A stretch of DNA of 64,000 nucleotides from the NCBI RefSeq assembly GCF_000721605.1, contig NZ_JOIZ01000016.1:1-64000 (forward strand), in the 5' to 3' direction. The DNA comes from Streptomyces sp. NRRL S-37. GTDB taxonomy: Bacteria > Actinomycetota > Actinomycetes > Streptomycetales > Streptomycetaceae. Positions 36,152 to 44,182 of this stretch are shown here, piece after piece (positions within the stretch are counted from its first letter, which is position 1; each line of letters opens with the position of its first letter). Under the pieces are notes generated by a model that saw only the letters and a list, made by a program, of their open reading frames with translations, searched no databases and was not told the origin of the DNA. The position numbers and the translations under genes were made by a program.

Positions 36152-36910
36152 ATGACTGCTGTGGAACTCTCGGGCAAGGTCGCCCTGATCACCGGCGCCA
36201 GCCGCGGCATCGGCTACGGCGTCGCCGAGGCGCTGGTCGCGCGCGGCGACCGGGTCTGCATCACGGGCCGGGGCGAGGACGCCCTCAAGGAGGCCGTCGA
36301 GAAGCTCGGCTCCGACCGTGCCGTCTACGTCGCCGGCAAGGCACACGACGAGGCCCATCAGGCCCTCGCCGTCGAGCGCGTGATGGAGGCCTTCGGCCGG
36401 GTCGACTACCTGGTCAACAACGCCGGCACCAACCCGGTGTTCGGGCCGATCGCCGACCTCGACCTGAACGTGGCGCGCAAGGTGTTCGAGACCAACGTGA
36501 TCTCGGCGCTCGGCTTCGCGCAGAAGACCTGGCACGCCTGGCAGAAGGACAACGGCGGCGCGATCGTCAACATCGCCTCCGTCGCGGGCATCGCGCCCTC
36601 GCCGTTCATCGCCGCCTACGGCGTCAGCAAGGCCGCGCTGATCAACCTGACCCAGCAGCTGGCGCACGAGTTCGCGCCCGGGGTGCGGGTCAACGCCATC
36701 GCTCCGGCCGTGGTGAAGACCAAGTTCGCGCAGGCGCTGTACGAGGGCCGGGAGGCGGAGGCCGCCGCCGGCTACCCGCTGGGCCGGCTCGGTGTGCCCT
36801 CCGACATCGGCGGTGCCGCCGCGTTCCTCACCTCGGACCAGTCGGACTGGGTCACCGGCCAGACCCTGGTCGTCGACGGCGGCATCTTCCTCAACGCCGG
36901 CGTCGCCTGA
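36152..36910 (+). CDS. Short-chain dehydrogenase/reductase
   Basis: 252 residues of classical SDR type: TGASRGIG (14-21), NNAG (89-92), catalytic S143, Y156 and K160 (IASVAGIAPSPFIAAYGVSK). It is coupled to fabG with a 13-nt gap and ends at a strong hairpin. Substrate unknown; a pathway shared with the FabG-like neighbour is likely. Confidence 0.87.
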   Translation: MTAVELSGKVALITGASRGIGYGVAEALVARGDRVCITGRGEDALKEAVEKLGSDRAVYVAGKAHDEAHQALAVERVMEAFGRVDYLVNNAGTNPVFGPIADLDLNVARKVFETNVISALGFAQKTWHAWQKDNGGAIVNIASVAGIAPSPFIAAYGVSKAALINLTQQLAHEFAPGVRVNAIAPAVVKTKFAQALYEGREAEAAAGYPLGRLGVPSDIGGAAAFLTSDQSDWVTGQTLVVDGGIFLNAGVA

Positions 36911-36916
36911 ACCGGA

Positions 36917-36953
36917 CGTCCCGCGCGGTGCGACACGTGCGCCGCGCGGGACG
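36917..36953 (+). terminator. Hairpin terminator of the fabG-SDR operon
   Basis: A perfect 12-bp inverted repeat (36917-36928 with 36942-36953), 6 bp after the SDR stop. Confidence 0.8.
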
Positions 36954-37189
36954 GTTCCGCACCTCGCGCGGGTGACGCGTGGGCCCGCGCGGGGCCCCTG
37001 TTCGACGATCCGGCACGGGCGTCCGTCGACGAGAACGGCGCCCGTGCCGGCGTACCGGGGTCGCGACGGTGCGTGACAACGTAGTCATCGGAGAGTTGAT
37101 CTCAAGGGCCGTACAGATGGGGGGTCAACGGGGCGAACACTGCGGTATGGTCTGCCGACTCTTGGGACGGCAGAGCGAGGAGCGTGCGC

Positions 37190-38776
37190 GTGTTCAAGCG
37201 GAACCGATGCCTGCGGCGGGTGGCGGCCATCGCGTCCATAGCGTCCTTGATGACCGGGTGCGGCGTCCTGTCGTCCGACACCTCGGACGACGAGGGACCC
37301 ATCGTCGTGGGAACCACCAGCTCGCCGAGCACGCTGGATCCCGCCGCCTCCTGGGACAGTTCCTGGGAGCTGTTCCGCAACATCTACCAGACCCTGCTGA
37401 GCTACCCGGTCGGCGCGAGCACCCCGCAGCCGGACGCCGCCAAGAGCTGTGAGTTCTCCGACGCCTCCAACCAGGTGTTCCGCTGCGAGCTGCGCGAGGG
37501 ACTGACGTTCTCCGACGGCGACGCCCTCGACGCCCAGGCCGTCAAGCACTCCATCGACCGGATCCGGGAGATCGACGTCAACGGCGGCCCGGCCGGTCTG
37601 CTGGGCAGCCTCGAACGGGTGCAGGCGCCCAGCGAGCGCGAGGTCGTCTTCCACCTCGACAAGCCGGACGCCACCTTCCCGTTCGTGCTCGCCACCCCGG
37701 CCATGTCCATCGTCGACCCCGACGCCTACCCGGCCGACGCCCTGCGCGAGGACGACGGCGTCGTCGGCTCGGGTCCCTACACCCTCCAGTCGTACAAGGA
37801 GGGCGAGGAGGCCGAACTCGCCCGCAACGACCGCTACAAGGGCTTCGCCGAACGCCGGAACGACGCGGTGACCATCCGCTACTTCCAGGACTCCGGCACC
37901 ATGGTCAAGGCGCTGCGGGACGACCGGATCGACCTGACCTACCGCGGTCTGGCGGCGGACGACATCATCGATCTCCAGGGCAAGACCTCCAAGGAGGAGG
38001 AGCTCCAGCTGATCGACGGCACCGGGACGGACATCAACTACCTGGTGTTCAACCCGGAGGACCCGTGGGCCGGCAAGAAGGCGGTGCGCCGGGCCGTCGC
38101 CCAGATCGTCGACCGCGCGGCGATCGCGCACAAGGTCTACAAGGACACCGTCGACCCGCTGTACTCCATGGTCCCCAAGGGGCTGACCGGGCACACCACC
38201 GGCTTCTTCGACGACTACGGCGAGCCCAGCGTGGCCAAGGCGCGGCGGATCCTCACCGAGGCGGGCATCACCGAGCCGGTCCCGCTCACCCTCTGGTACA
38301 CCACGGACCGCTACGGCTCCGAGACCGCCCTGGAGTTCAAGGAGCTCGAGCGGCAGCTGGAGGCGTCGAAGCTGTTCGACATCACGCTCGAGAGCCGTCC
38401 CTGGAAGACGTACGTCGAGGGCTACCAGAACGGTGAGTACCCGGTGTTCGGGCGCGGCTGGGCTCCCGACTTCCCGGACGCGGACAACTTCATCGCCCCG
38501 TTCGTCGGCAAGCAGAACGCGCTCGGCACACCCTACGAGGCGACCAGGATCACAGACGAGCTGCTGCCCAGTTCCCGCCGGGAGAGCGACCGCGGGAACG
38601 TGGTGAAGCAGTTCGAGGAGGCCCAGCGGATCCTCGTCGACGACGTGCGGCTGCTGCCGCTGTGGCAGGGCCGGCCGTGCGTGGCGGCGAGCCGCGACAT
38701 CTCGGGCGCGGAGCGGGCCCTGGACCCGTCCACGATCATGATGATGTGGCAGCTCTCCCGGAAGACGAGCTGGTAG
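37190..38776 (+). CDS. Peptide/oligopeptide ABC transporter substrate-binding lipoprotein
   Basis: 528 residues from the GTG at 37190, spaced correctly from GAGGAG (37177-37182); the GTG at 37184 is too close. A lipobox LMTGC ends a basic signal peptide. The mature protein is SBP family 5 (DppA/OppA-like): VVGTTSSPSTLDPAASWD, FRCELREGLTFSDGDALDAQAVKHSIDRI and VGSGPYTLQSYKEGE. No permease or ATPase gene is adjacent, so it is an orphan binding protein that must share a transporter or act as a receptor. Confidence 0.88.
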   Translation: MFKRNRCLRRVAAIASIASLMTGCGVLSSDTSDDEGPIVVGTTSSPSTLDPAASWDSSWELFRNIYQTLLSYPVGASTPQPDAAKSCEFSDASNQVFRCELREGLTFSDGDALDAQAVKHSIDRIREIDVNGGPAGLLGSLERVQAPSEREVVFHLDKPDATFPFVLATPAMSIVDPDAYPADALREDDGVVGSGPYTLQSYKEGEEAELARNDRYKGFAERRNDAVTIRYFQDSGTMVKALRDDRIDLTYRGLAADDIIDLQGKTSKEEELQLIDGTGTDINYLVFNPEDPWAGKKAVRRAVAQIVDRAAIAHKVYKDTVDPLYSMVPKGLTGHTTGFFDDYGEPSVAKARRILTEAGITEPVPLTLWYTTDRYGSETALEFKELERQLEASKLFDITLESRPWKTYVEGYQNGEYPVFGRGWAPDFPDADNFIAPFVGKQNALGTPYEATRITDELLPSSRRESDRGNVVKQFEEAQRILVDDVRLLPLWQGRPCVAASRDISGAERALDPSTIMMMWQLSRKTSW

Positions 38777-38804
38777 AGCCGGGTACGGTCGTTCGCCGGG
38801 CCGG

Positions 38805-38827
38805 TTGTCAGTGGTCGCCTGTAGGTT
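38805..38827 (+). promoter_or_regulatory. DNA-damage-type (RecA-NDp/PafBC) promoter of ung
   Basis: TTGTCAGTG (38805-38813), 8 bp, then TAGGTT (38822-38827). This is an exact match to the LexA-independent actinobacterial damage promoter pattern. The same 9-mer precedes dinB. Confidence 0.7.
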
Positions 38828-38866
38828 TTGTGGTCTGGAAGCGACCGCACACGTAAGGACATTGAC

Positions 38867-39550
38867 GTGACCGACATCGCCATGCTGCCCGAGTCCTGGC
38901 GCGGGGTTCTGGGCGACGAGCTGCAGCAGCCCTATTTCAAGGAGCTGACCGAGTTCGTCGAGGAGGAGCGGGCGAACGGTCCGGTCTACCCGCCCCGCGA
39001 GGAGGTCTTCGCGGCGCTGGAGGCCACGCCGTACGACAAGGTGAAGGTCCTGGTCCTCGGCCAGGACCCGTACCACGGCGAGGGCCAGGGACACGGTCTG
39101 TGCTTCTCCGTCCGCCCGGGCGTGAGGATCCCCCCGTCCCTGCGCAACATCTACAAGGAGATGCACGCCGAGCTGGGCACGCCCGTCCCGGACAACGGCT
39201 ATCTGATGCCGTGGGCCGAGCAGGGCGTGCTGCTGCTCAACGCGGTGCTCACGGTCCGCGCCGGTGAGGCCAACTCGCACAAGGGCAAGGGCTGGGAGCG
39301 GTTCACCGACGCGGTGATCCGCGCGGTGGCGGACCGCCCCGACCCGGCGGTCTTCGTGCTGTGGGGCAACTACGCGCAGAAGAAGCTGCCGCTGATCGAC
39401 GAGAGCCGGCACGTGGTGGTCAAGGGGGCGCACCCCTCGCCGCTGTCCGCGAAGAAGTTCTTCGGCTCCCGGCCGTTCACGCAGATCAACGAGGCGGTGG
39501 CCGCGCAGGGCCACGAGCCGATCGACTGGACGATCCCGAATCTGGGCTGA
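38867..39550 (+). CDS. ung: Uracil-DNA glycosylase, family 1
   Basis: 227 residues, full length. The water-activating loop is GQDPYHG, with D67 catalytic. Uracil recognition includes LLLNAVLTVR, and HPSPLS carries the second catalytic histidine. It removes uracil from DNA at the first step of base excision repair, important in a GC-rich genome where cytosine deamination is frequent. AAGGA precedes the GTG. Confidence 0.96.
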   Translation: MTDIAMLPESWRGVLGDELQQPYFKELTEFVEEERANGPVYPPREEVFAALEATPYDKVKVLVLGQDPYHGEGQGHGLCFSVRPGVRIPPSLRNIYKEMHAELGTPVPDNGYLMPWAEQGVLLLNAVLTVRAGEANSHKGKGWERFTDAVIRAVADRPDPAVFVLWGNYAQKKLPLIDESRHVVVKGAHPSPLSAKKFFGSRPFTQINEAVAAQGHEPIDWTIPNLG

Positions 39551-39689
39551 CGTCGCCCCACCGGGTGCGGAGCGCTCCATCGGCCCCGCACCCGGCCCGC
39601 TCGAGGCGCTACGGAGCGGCTTGTGCGGTATCGCCCCGGCCTGCGGTTAGCGTCGGGGGCGACAGCCGGCGAGCGGTGCGGAGGACGTG

Positions 39690-40205
39690 GTGGCGGAGCG
39701 ACAGGAGCGGGCGGCGCCGGACGCCGTGCTCACCCGGATCGGTCAGGTCGTGATGCTGCACCACGCGGGGGACCGTGAGGAGGCCCGGCACCGGCTGCTC
39801 GGCCTGTGGGCGGAGATCGGCGAGCACGGGGACCCGCTGCACCGCTGCACCCTGGCCCACTACCTCGCCGACACACAGGACGACCCCGAGGACGAACTGG
39901 CCTGGGACCTGCGGGCGCTGACGGCTGCCGAGGAGGCCGTGGACGACCGCGCCGGCGTGTCCGGGAAATCCCCCGCCGTGCGCGCGCTCTACCCGTCCCT
40001 GCAGCTCAGCCTGGCCGCCGACTACGCCCGCCTCGGCCGCCCCGACGCCGCCCGCACCCATCTCCACCGGGCCCGGGGCGCCGTCCGCACCCTGGCCGAC
40101 GACCGCTACGGCGAGGGCGTACGGGCCGCCATCCGGCGGCTGGAGATCCGGCTGGACGAGGACGGGCCGCCCGAGGGCCGGTGGCCGCCGGAGCGACGTT
40201 CCTAG
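39690..40205 (+). CDS. Conserved hypothetical protein, helical repeat type
   Basis: 171 residues from the GTG at 39690, best spaced from GGAGG at 39680-39684. It is alpha-helical, with TPR-like segments: MLHHAGDREEARHRLLGLWAEI, YPSLQLSLAADYARLGRPDAARTHLHRAR. There is no signal or membrane segment. A tetratricopeptide scaffold is likely; partners are unknown. Confidence 0.7.
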   Translation: MAERQERAAPDAVLTRIGQVVMLHHAGDREEARHRLLGLWAEIGEHGDPLHRCTLAHYLADTQDDPEDELAWDLRALTAAEEAVDDRAGVSGKSPAVRALYPSLQLSLAADYARLGRPDAARTHLHRARGAVRTLADDRYGEGVRAAIRRLEIRLDEDGPPEGRWPPERRS

Positions 40206-40227
40206 GACCGGCACCGCCCCGGCCGGT

Positions 40228-40719
40228 TCAGCGTCCGTACGTCTTCTCGCAGATGGCCGCCTCCGGGCTGCCCGGGCGCCAGCCGCCGTACCGCCTGCCC
40301 AGCGCGCACACGTCCGCTCCGCCGGAGGAACCGCGGCGCATCGACTCCGCCATGTCGGGGAAGTCCGTCGCGGGAGGCCGCGGCCGGCCGTTCCCGCCGG
40401 TCGCGGGACGGGGTGGCCGGGCCTGCCCGGTCCGGTCACCGGACGGTGCGTCCCGCTCCGGCGTGGCCCCGGGAGCGGCCCGGCGCGACGGGGGCGCGGA
40501 GGTCTTCGAGGGCCGGGACGGGCCGATCATCTCCAGGGCCTCGCGCGCCGGTGCCTGCACGACCTCCGTCTCGTCGCCCCCCACCGGACGCGGCTCCGGC
40601 CCCCGGGACGGTGCCGTCGCCGGTCCGGGCGCAAGGGGGCGGTGGACCGTCGTACAGCCCGAGAGGACCGAGAGGGCCACGGTCACCAGAAGCGTTGCTG
40701 TGGTCGTCGTTCGATGCAC
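40228..40719 (-). CDS. Putative lipoprotein of unknown function
   Basis: 163 residues from the GTG at 40719. A signal peptide ends in the lipobox VLSGC, followed by a long Pro/Arg/Gly-rich disordered region. A small conserved C-terminal motif follows: ADVCALGRRYGGWRPGSPEAAICEKTYGR, with two cysteines that could form a disulfide. The function is unknown. The GTG at 40728 is another possible start. Confidence 0.7.
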   Translation of the reverse strand: MHRTTTTATLLVTVALSVLSGCTTVHRPLAPGPATAPSRGPEPRPVGGDETEVVQAPAREALEMIGPSRPSKTSAPPSRRAAPGATPERDAPSGDRTGQARPPRPATGGNGRPRPPATDFPDMAESMRRGSSGGADVCALGRRYGGWRPGSPEAAICEKTYGR

Positions 40720-40831
40720 CCGCTCCACTCTGCTGGCTCCGGCCGCCCCGGGGAGGCCGGACGGACACCGCATGCCCCGCACGGGTGATCTCCCGCCCCG
40801 TACGGAGGTCCCGGGAGTGCCGCGGGTGACG

Positions 40832-41344
40832 TCAGTCGCCGGTGGCGCCGTCGATCCGTTCGCGGATCAGATCGGCGTGGCCGTTGTGACGCGCGTACTC
40901 CTCGATCATGTGCGTGTAGATCCAGCGCAGGGTGTACGGATCCTCGCTGAACCGGTGGCGGCCCCGGGACGGATCGTCGAGGGTGAAACCGGCCGCGCTG
41001 CGCCGGGCGGCGCCTATCTCGGACTGCCAGGTCGCGTACGCCTCCTGCCAGGTGTCCGCCCCGGTCAGATGGAACTCGCCGTCCGGGTCGGCCTCGCTGT
41101 AGTACAGGGGACCGGCGTCCTCGTCCGCGAGCACCCTGCGGAACCAGCTCCGTTCCACCTCCGACATGTGCCGCACCAGGCCCATCAGGGAGAGCTCCGA
41201 GGGCGGCACCGACGCGGTGCGCAGCTGTTCGTCGGTCAGTCCCTCGCACTTCTGGGCGAGGGTGTCGCGGTGGTAGTCGAGCCACCCCTCCAGCATGGTG
41301 CGTTCGTCGGCGTCGACGGCGGGTTCACTGCGTTCGGTCGTCAT
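40832..41344 (-). CDS. DinB-like (DUF664) metalloenzyme family protein
   Basis: 170 residues. A four-helix DinB fold with metal-binding histidines: SLMGLVRHMSEVERSWFRRVL, and the pair in YTHMIEEYARHNGHADLIRE. Some actinobacterial members are thiol-dependent transferases that use mycothiol or bacillithiol. Despite the name it is unrelated to the DNA polymerase at 8943. Substrate unknown. Confidence 0.85.
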   Translation of the reverse strand: MTTERSEPAVDADERTMLEGWLDYHRDTLAQKCEGLTDEQLRTASVPPSELSLMGLVRHMSEVERSWFRRVLADEDAGPLYYSEADPDGEFHLTGADTWQEAYATWQSEIGAARRSAAGFTLDDPSRGRHRFSEDPYTLRWIYTHMIEEYARHNGHADLIRERIDGATGD

Positions 41345-41374
41345 GCCGCCATCCTTGCCCGGCGTGAGCTTCCT

Positions 41375-41977
41375 TCACCAGGGCTTTTCGGTGCCGAGCA
41401 TTCCCGCCAGCAGTTCCCCGAGGTCCGCGCGCACCTCCGCGAGGCTCGGCACGCGCGCGCTGAAGGAACCGGCCACGCAGGAGAACATCAGCCCGTCCGC
41501 CCAGGCGACCAGCGACAGGGAATGACGGTCGGGGTCCGTCGAGCCCAGCCCGGTGACGAGGGCGGTGAGCAGGTCGCGGAAGCGGGCACCGGCCGCGTCG
41601 AAGTGTGCCCGCAGCTCGGGGCGGCGGGTGGCCTCCAGGGCCAGCTCGTAGCGGGCGATCGTCAGCGCCCGGTTACGGGTCAGCGCGCGGTGCGTGGCCA
41701 GCGCCAAGGCGTCCACCAGTGAGCCGGCGCCGGCCCGTGGGTCGGGCATCTCGTGCAGTGCGAGGACCCGTGCCTCCCGCTCGGCGAGCCGCCGTACCGC
41801 CAGATCGAGGAGTGCCTGGCGGGTGCGCGCCAGATTCGAGGTGGACCCCTGGGGGAGTCCGGCCGCCTCGTCGACCGCCCGGTGGGTGAGGCCGCGCATC
41901 CCGCGTTCGGCGAGCAGGGCGAGGGCGGTGTCGGCGACGAGATCGGCACGGGCGGCGCCTGCGGTGCGTACGGACAT
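41375..41977 (-). CDS. TetR family transcriptional regulator
   Basis: 200 residues from the ATG at 41977. The TetR helix-turn-helix occupies about 8-55 (ADTALALLAERGMRGLTHRAVDEAAGLPQGSTSNL). A ligand-binding helical domain follows. A TAGTTT box 7 nt before the ATG suggests a leaderless mRNA. It diverges from a flavin monooxygenase, with twin palindromes between them, so it almost certainly represses that gene and itself. The ligand is probably the monooxygenase substrate, by analogy. Confidence 0.88.
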   Translation of the reverse strand: MSVRTAGAARADLVADTALALLAERGMRGLTHRAVDEAAGLPQGSTSNLARTRQALLDLAVRRLAEREARVLALHEMPDPRAGAGSLVDALALATHRALTRNRALTIARYELALEATRRPELRAHFDAAGARFRDLLTALVTGLGSTDPDRHSLSLVAWADGLMFSCVAGSFSARVPSLAEVRADLGELLAGMLGTEKPW

Positions 41978-41998
41978 GGAGGTCAAACTACCCACCTC

Positions 41999-42045
41999 AC
42001 TACGGGTGTAGTACGTTGGAGTCCTGCGTTCACTACAGATGTAGT
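41999..42045. promoter_or_regulatory. Twin TetR operators
   Basis: ACTACGGGTGTAGT (41999-42012) and ACTACAGATGTAGT (42032-42045) share the palindrome ACTAC-N4-GTAGT. Their centres are 33 bp apart, three helical turns, between tetR and the monooxygenase. Confidence 0.75.
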
Positions 42046-42069
42046 TCAGGTGGGGTGCGAGGAGGAGTC

Positions 42070-43263
42070 ATGGCGCGGACCGAACGGGCGGTCGTCATCG
42101 GCGGAGGGATCGGCGGCCTGACCGCGGCGGCCGCCCTGCACCAGTGCGGTGTGCGGGTGACGGTGCTGGAGCGGGCCGGCTCGCTGGAACCGGTCGGCGC
42201 GGCCATCTCCCTGGCCCCCAACGCGCTGCGCGGCCTCGACGTCATCGGCCTCGGCGACGACATCCGCGCCCTGTCCGTCTGGCAGGGCGACGGAGGGCTG
42301 CGCGCGCCGGGCGGACGGTGGCTGTCCCGTACCAGCGCCGCCGCGGCGGCCGAGCGCTTCGGCGGCCCCCTCGTCCTGCTGCACCGCGCCACCCTCGTCG
42401 GCCGCCTGGCCGCACTGCTCCCGCCGGACGCCGTCCGCACGGCCACCGACGCCCGCCTCCTCGACCCCGGTGTCCCCGGCGACTCCGGCCGGCCGGCCCG
42501 CGTCGGCACCCCCGACGGCGAACTGGAGGCCGACCTCGTGGTGGCGGCCGACGGCATCCACTCCGCCGTACGCCGCGTGCTGTTCCCCGGCCACCCCGGG
42601 CCCGTGTACGCCGGGTTCACCACCTGGCGGATGGTGATCCCGCTGCCCGGCGTGGAGTTCGCCTCCCACGAGACCTGGGGCCGGGGCCGCATCTGGGGCA
42701 CGCATCCGCTCAAGGACGGCCGGATCTACGCCTACGCCGCCGCCGTGGCCCCTGCCGAAGAGCACGCCCCCGACGACGAGCGGGCCGAACTGCTGCGGCT
42801 CTACGACGACTGGCACACCCCGATCCCCGAGGTACTGGCCGCCACCCGCCCCGAGGACGTACTCCGTCACGACGTCCACCACATCGCCGAGCCGCTGCCC
42901 GCCCACCACCACGGCCGGGTGGCCCTGGTCGGCGACGCCGCGCACGCCATGCCGCCGACCCTCGGCCAGGGCGGCAACCAGGCCATCGAGGACGCGATCA
43001 CCCTCGCCCACCACGCCGGTGACCTGCCCGCCTACACCGCGACCCGGCTGCCCCGCACCACCAGGATCGCCCGCCGGGCCGTGCGGGTGGCCCGCTTCAA
43101 CCTGATGACCGACCGCGTCGGCATCGCCGTACGCGACCGGGCGGTCGCCGCGCTGTCCAAGACCGGACCGGCCCTGCTCCTGCGCGGCTTCGACTCGATC
43201 GCCGGCTGGCGGCCGCCGCAGCAGCCGTATGCTTCGCAGCACAGCACGCAAGGCAAGGGCTAG
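42070..43263 (+). CDS. FAD-dependent aromatic-type monooxygenase
   Basis: 397 residues from the ATG at 42070, after GAGGAGGAG. The FAD-binding GxGxxG is VIGGGIGGLTAAAALHQCG near the N-terminus, the ribityl-phosphate motif is VALVGDAAHAMPPTLGQGGNQ, and an intermediate DG motif is present (VVAADGIHSAVRR). It belongs to the salicylate/hydroxybenzoate hydroxylase class. Expression is probably repressed by the divergent TetR. Substrate unknown. Confidence 0.9.
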   Translation: MARTERAVVIGGGIGGLTAAAALHQCGVRVTVLERAGSLEPVGAAISLAPNALRGLDVIGLGDDIRALSVWQGDGGLRAPGGRWLSRTSAAAAAERFGGPLVLLHRATLVGRLAALLPPDAVRTATDARLLDPGVPGDSGRPARVGTPDGELEADLVVAADGIHSAVRRVLFPGHPGPVYAGFTTWRMVIPLPGVEFASHETWGRGRIWGTHPLKDGRIYAYAAAVAPAEEHAPDDERAELLRLYDDWHTPIPEVLAATRPEDVLRHDVHHIAEPLPAHHHGRVALVGDAAHAMPPTLGQGGNQAIEDAITLAHHAGDLPAYTATRLPRTTRIARRAVRVARFNLMTDRVGIAVRDRAVAALSKTGPALLLRGFDSIAGWRPPQQPYASQHSTQGKG

Positions 43264-43276
43264 AGGAGAACACACG

Positions 43277-44182
43277 GTGAAGGTCGGCTGCATCGGACTC
43301 GGTGACATCGCGCAGAAGGCCTACCTCCCGGTGCTCGCCCACCAGCCCGGAGTGGAACTGCACCTGCAGACCCGCACCCCCGCGACCCTCGACCGGGTCG
43401 CCGACGGCCTCCACCTCCCGCCCGCGCGGCGCCACGCGGACCTCGGCTCCCTGATCGCCCAGGACCTCGACGCGGCCTTCGTGCACGCGCCCACCGAGGT
43501 CCACCCCGAGATCGTGACCCGGCTCCTGGAGGCGGGTGTGCCGACGTACGTCGACAAGCCGCTCGCCTACGAACTCGCCGATTCCGAGCGGCTGGTGGCG
43601 CTCGCCGAGGAACGGGGCACGAGCCTCGCCGTCGGCTTCAACCGGCGCTTCGCCCCCGGCTACGTCCAGTGCGCCGACCACCCGCGCGAGCTGATCCTGA
43701 TGCAGAAGAACCGCGTCGGACTGCCCGAGGACCCCCGCACGATGATCCTCGACGACTTCATCCACGTCGTCGACACCCTGCGCTTCCTGGTGCCCGGCAC
43801 GGTCGACGACGTGACCGTGCGCGCCCGCACCGAGGACGGGCTGCTGCACCACGTGGTGCTCCAGCTCTCCGGGGACGGCTTCACCGCGCTCGGCGTGATG
43901 AACCGGCTCAGCGGCTCGGCCGAGGAGATCCTCGAGGTCTCCGGGCAGGACACCAAGCGTCAGGTGGTCAACCTCGCCGAGGTGATCGACCACAAGGGAC
44001 AGCCCACCGTGCGCCGGCGCGGCGACTGGGTGCCGGTGTCGCGGCAGCGCGGCATCGAGCAGGCGGTGCTCGCCTTCCTGGACGCGGTCCGCGCGGGCGA
44101 GGTGCTCAGCGCCCGGGACGCGCTGGCGACCCATGAGCTGTGCGAGCGGGTGGTGCGAGCGGTCCACGAGCGCCCCGCCTGA
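43277..44182 (+). CDS. Gfo/Idh/MocA family oxidoreductase
   Basis: 301 residues from the GTG at 43277, with GAGGAGAA upstream. The N-terminal Rossmann fold has VGCIGLGDIAQKAYLPVLA; the catalytic region has YVDKPLAYELADSERL (the EKP-type lysine, here DKP) and DDFIHVVDTLRFLVPG. It oxidises or reduces a sugar or cyclitol with NAD(P). It starts 13 nt after the monooxygenase and may be co-transcribed. Its last 77 bp overlap the convergent lnt gene. Confidence 0.85.
   Translation: MKVGCIGLGDIAQKAYLPVLAHQPGVELHLQTRTPATLDRVADGLHLPPARRHADLGSLIAQDLDAAFVHAPTEVHPEIVTRLLEAGVPTYVDKPLAYELADSERLVALAEERGTSLAVGFNRRFAPGYVQCADHPRELILMQKNRVGLPEDPRTMILDDFIHVVDTLRFLVPGTVDDVTVRARTEDGLLHHVVLQLSGDGFTALGVMNRLSGSAEEILEVSGQDTKRQVVNLAEVIDHKGQPTVRRRGDWVPVSRQRGIEQAVLAFLDAVRAGEVLSARDALATHELCERVVRAVHERPA

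Noticed and set aside
37085..39580. 831-codon minus-strand frame
   Set aside because: Antisense to the binding-lipoprotein and ung genes.
40832..41344. DinB name suggesting a DNA polymerase
   Set aside because: The sequence is the DUF664/DinB metal-binding four-helix family, not the Y-family polymerase.
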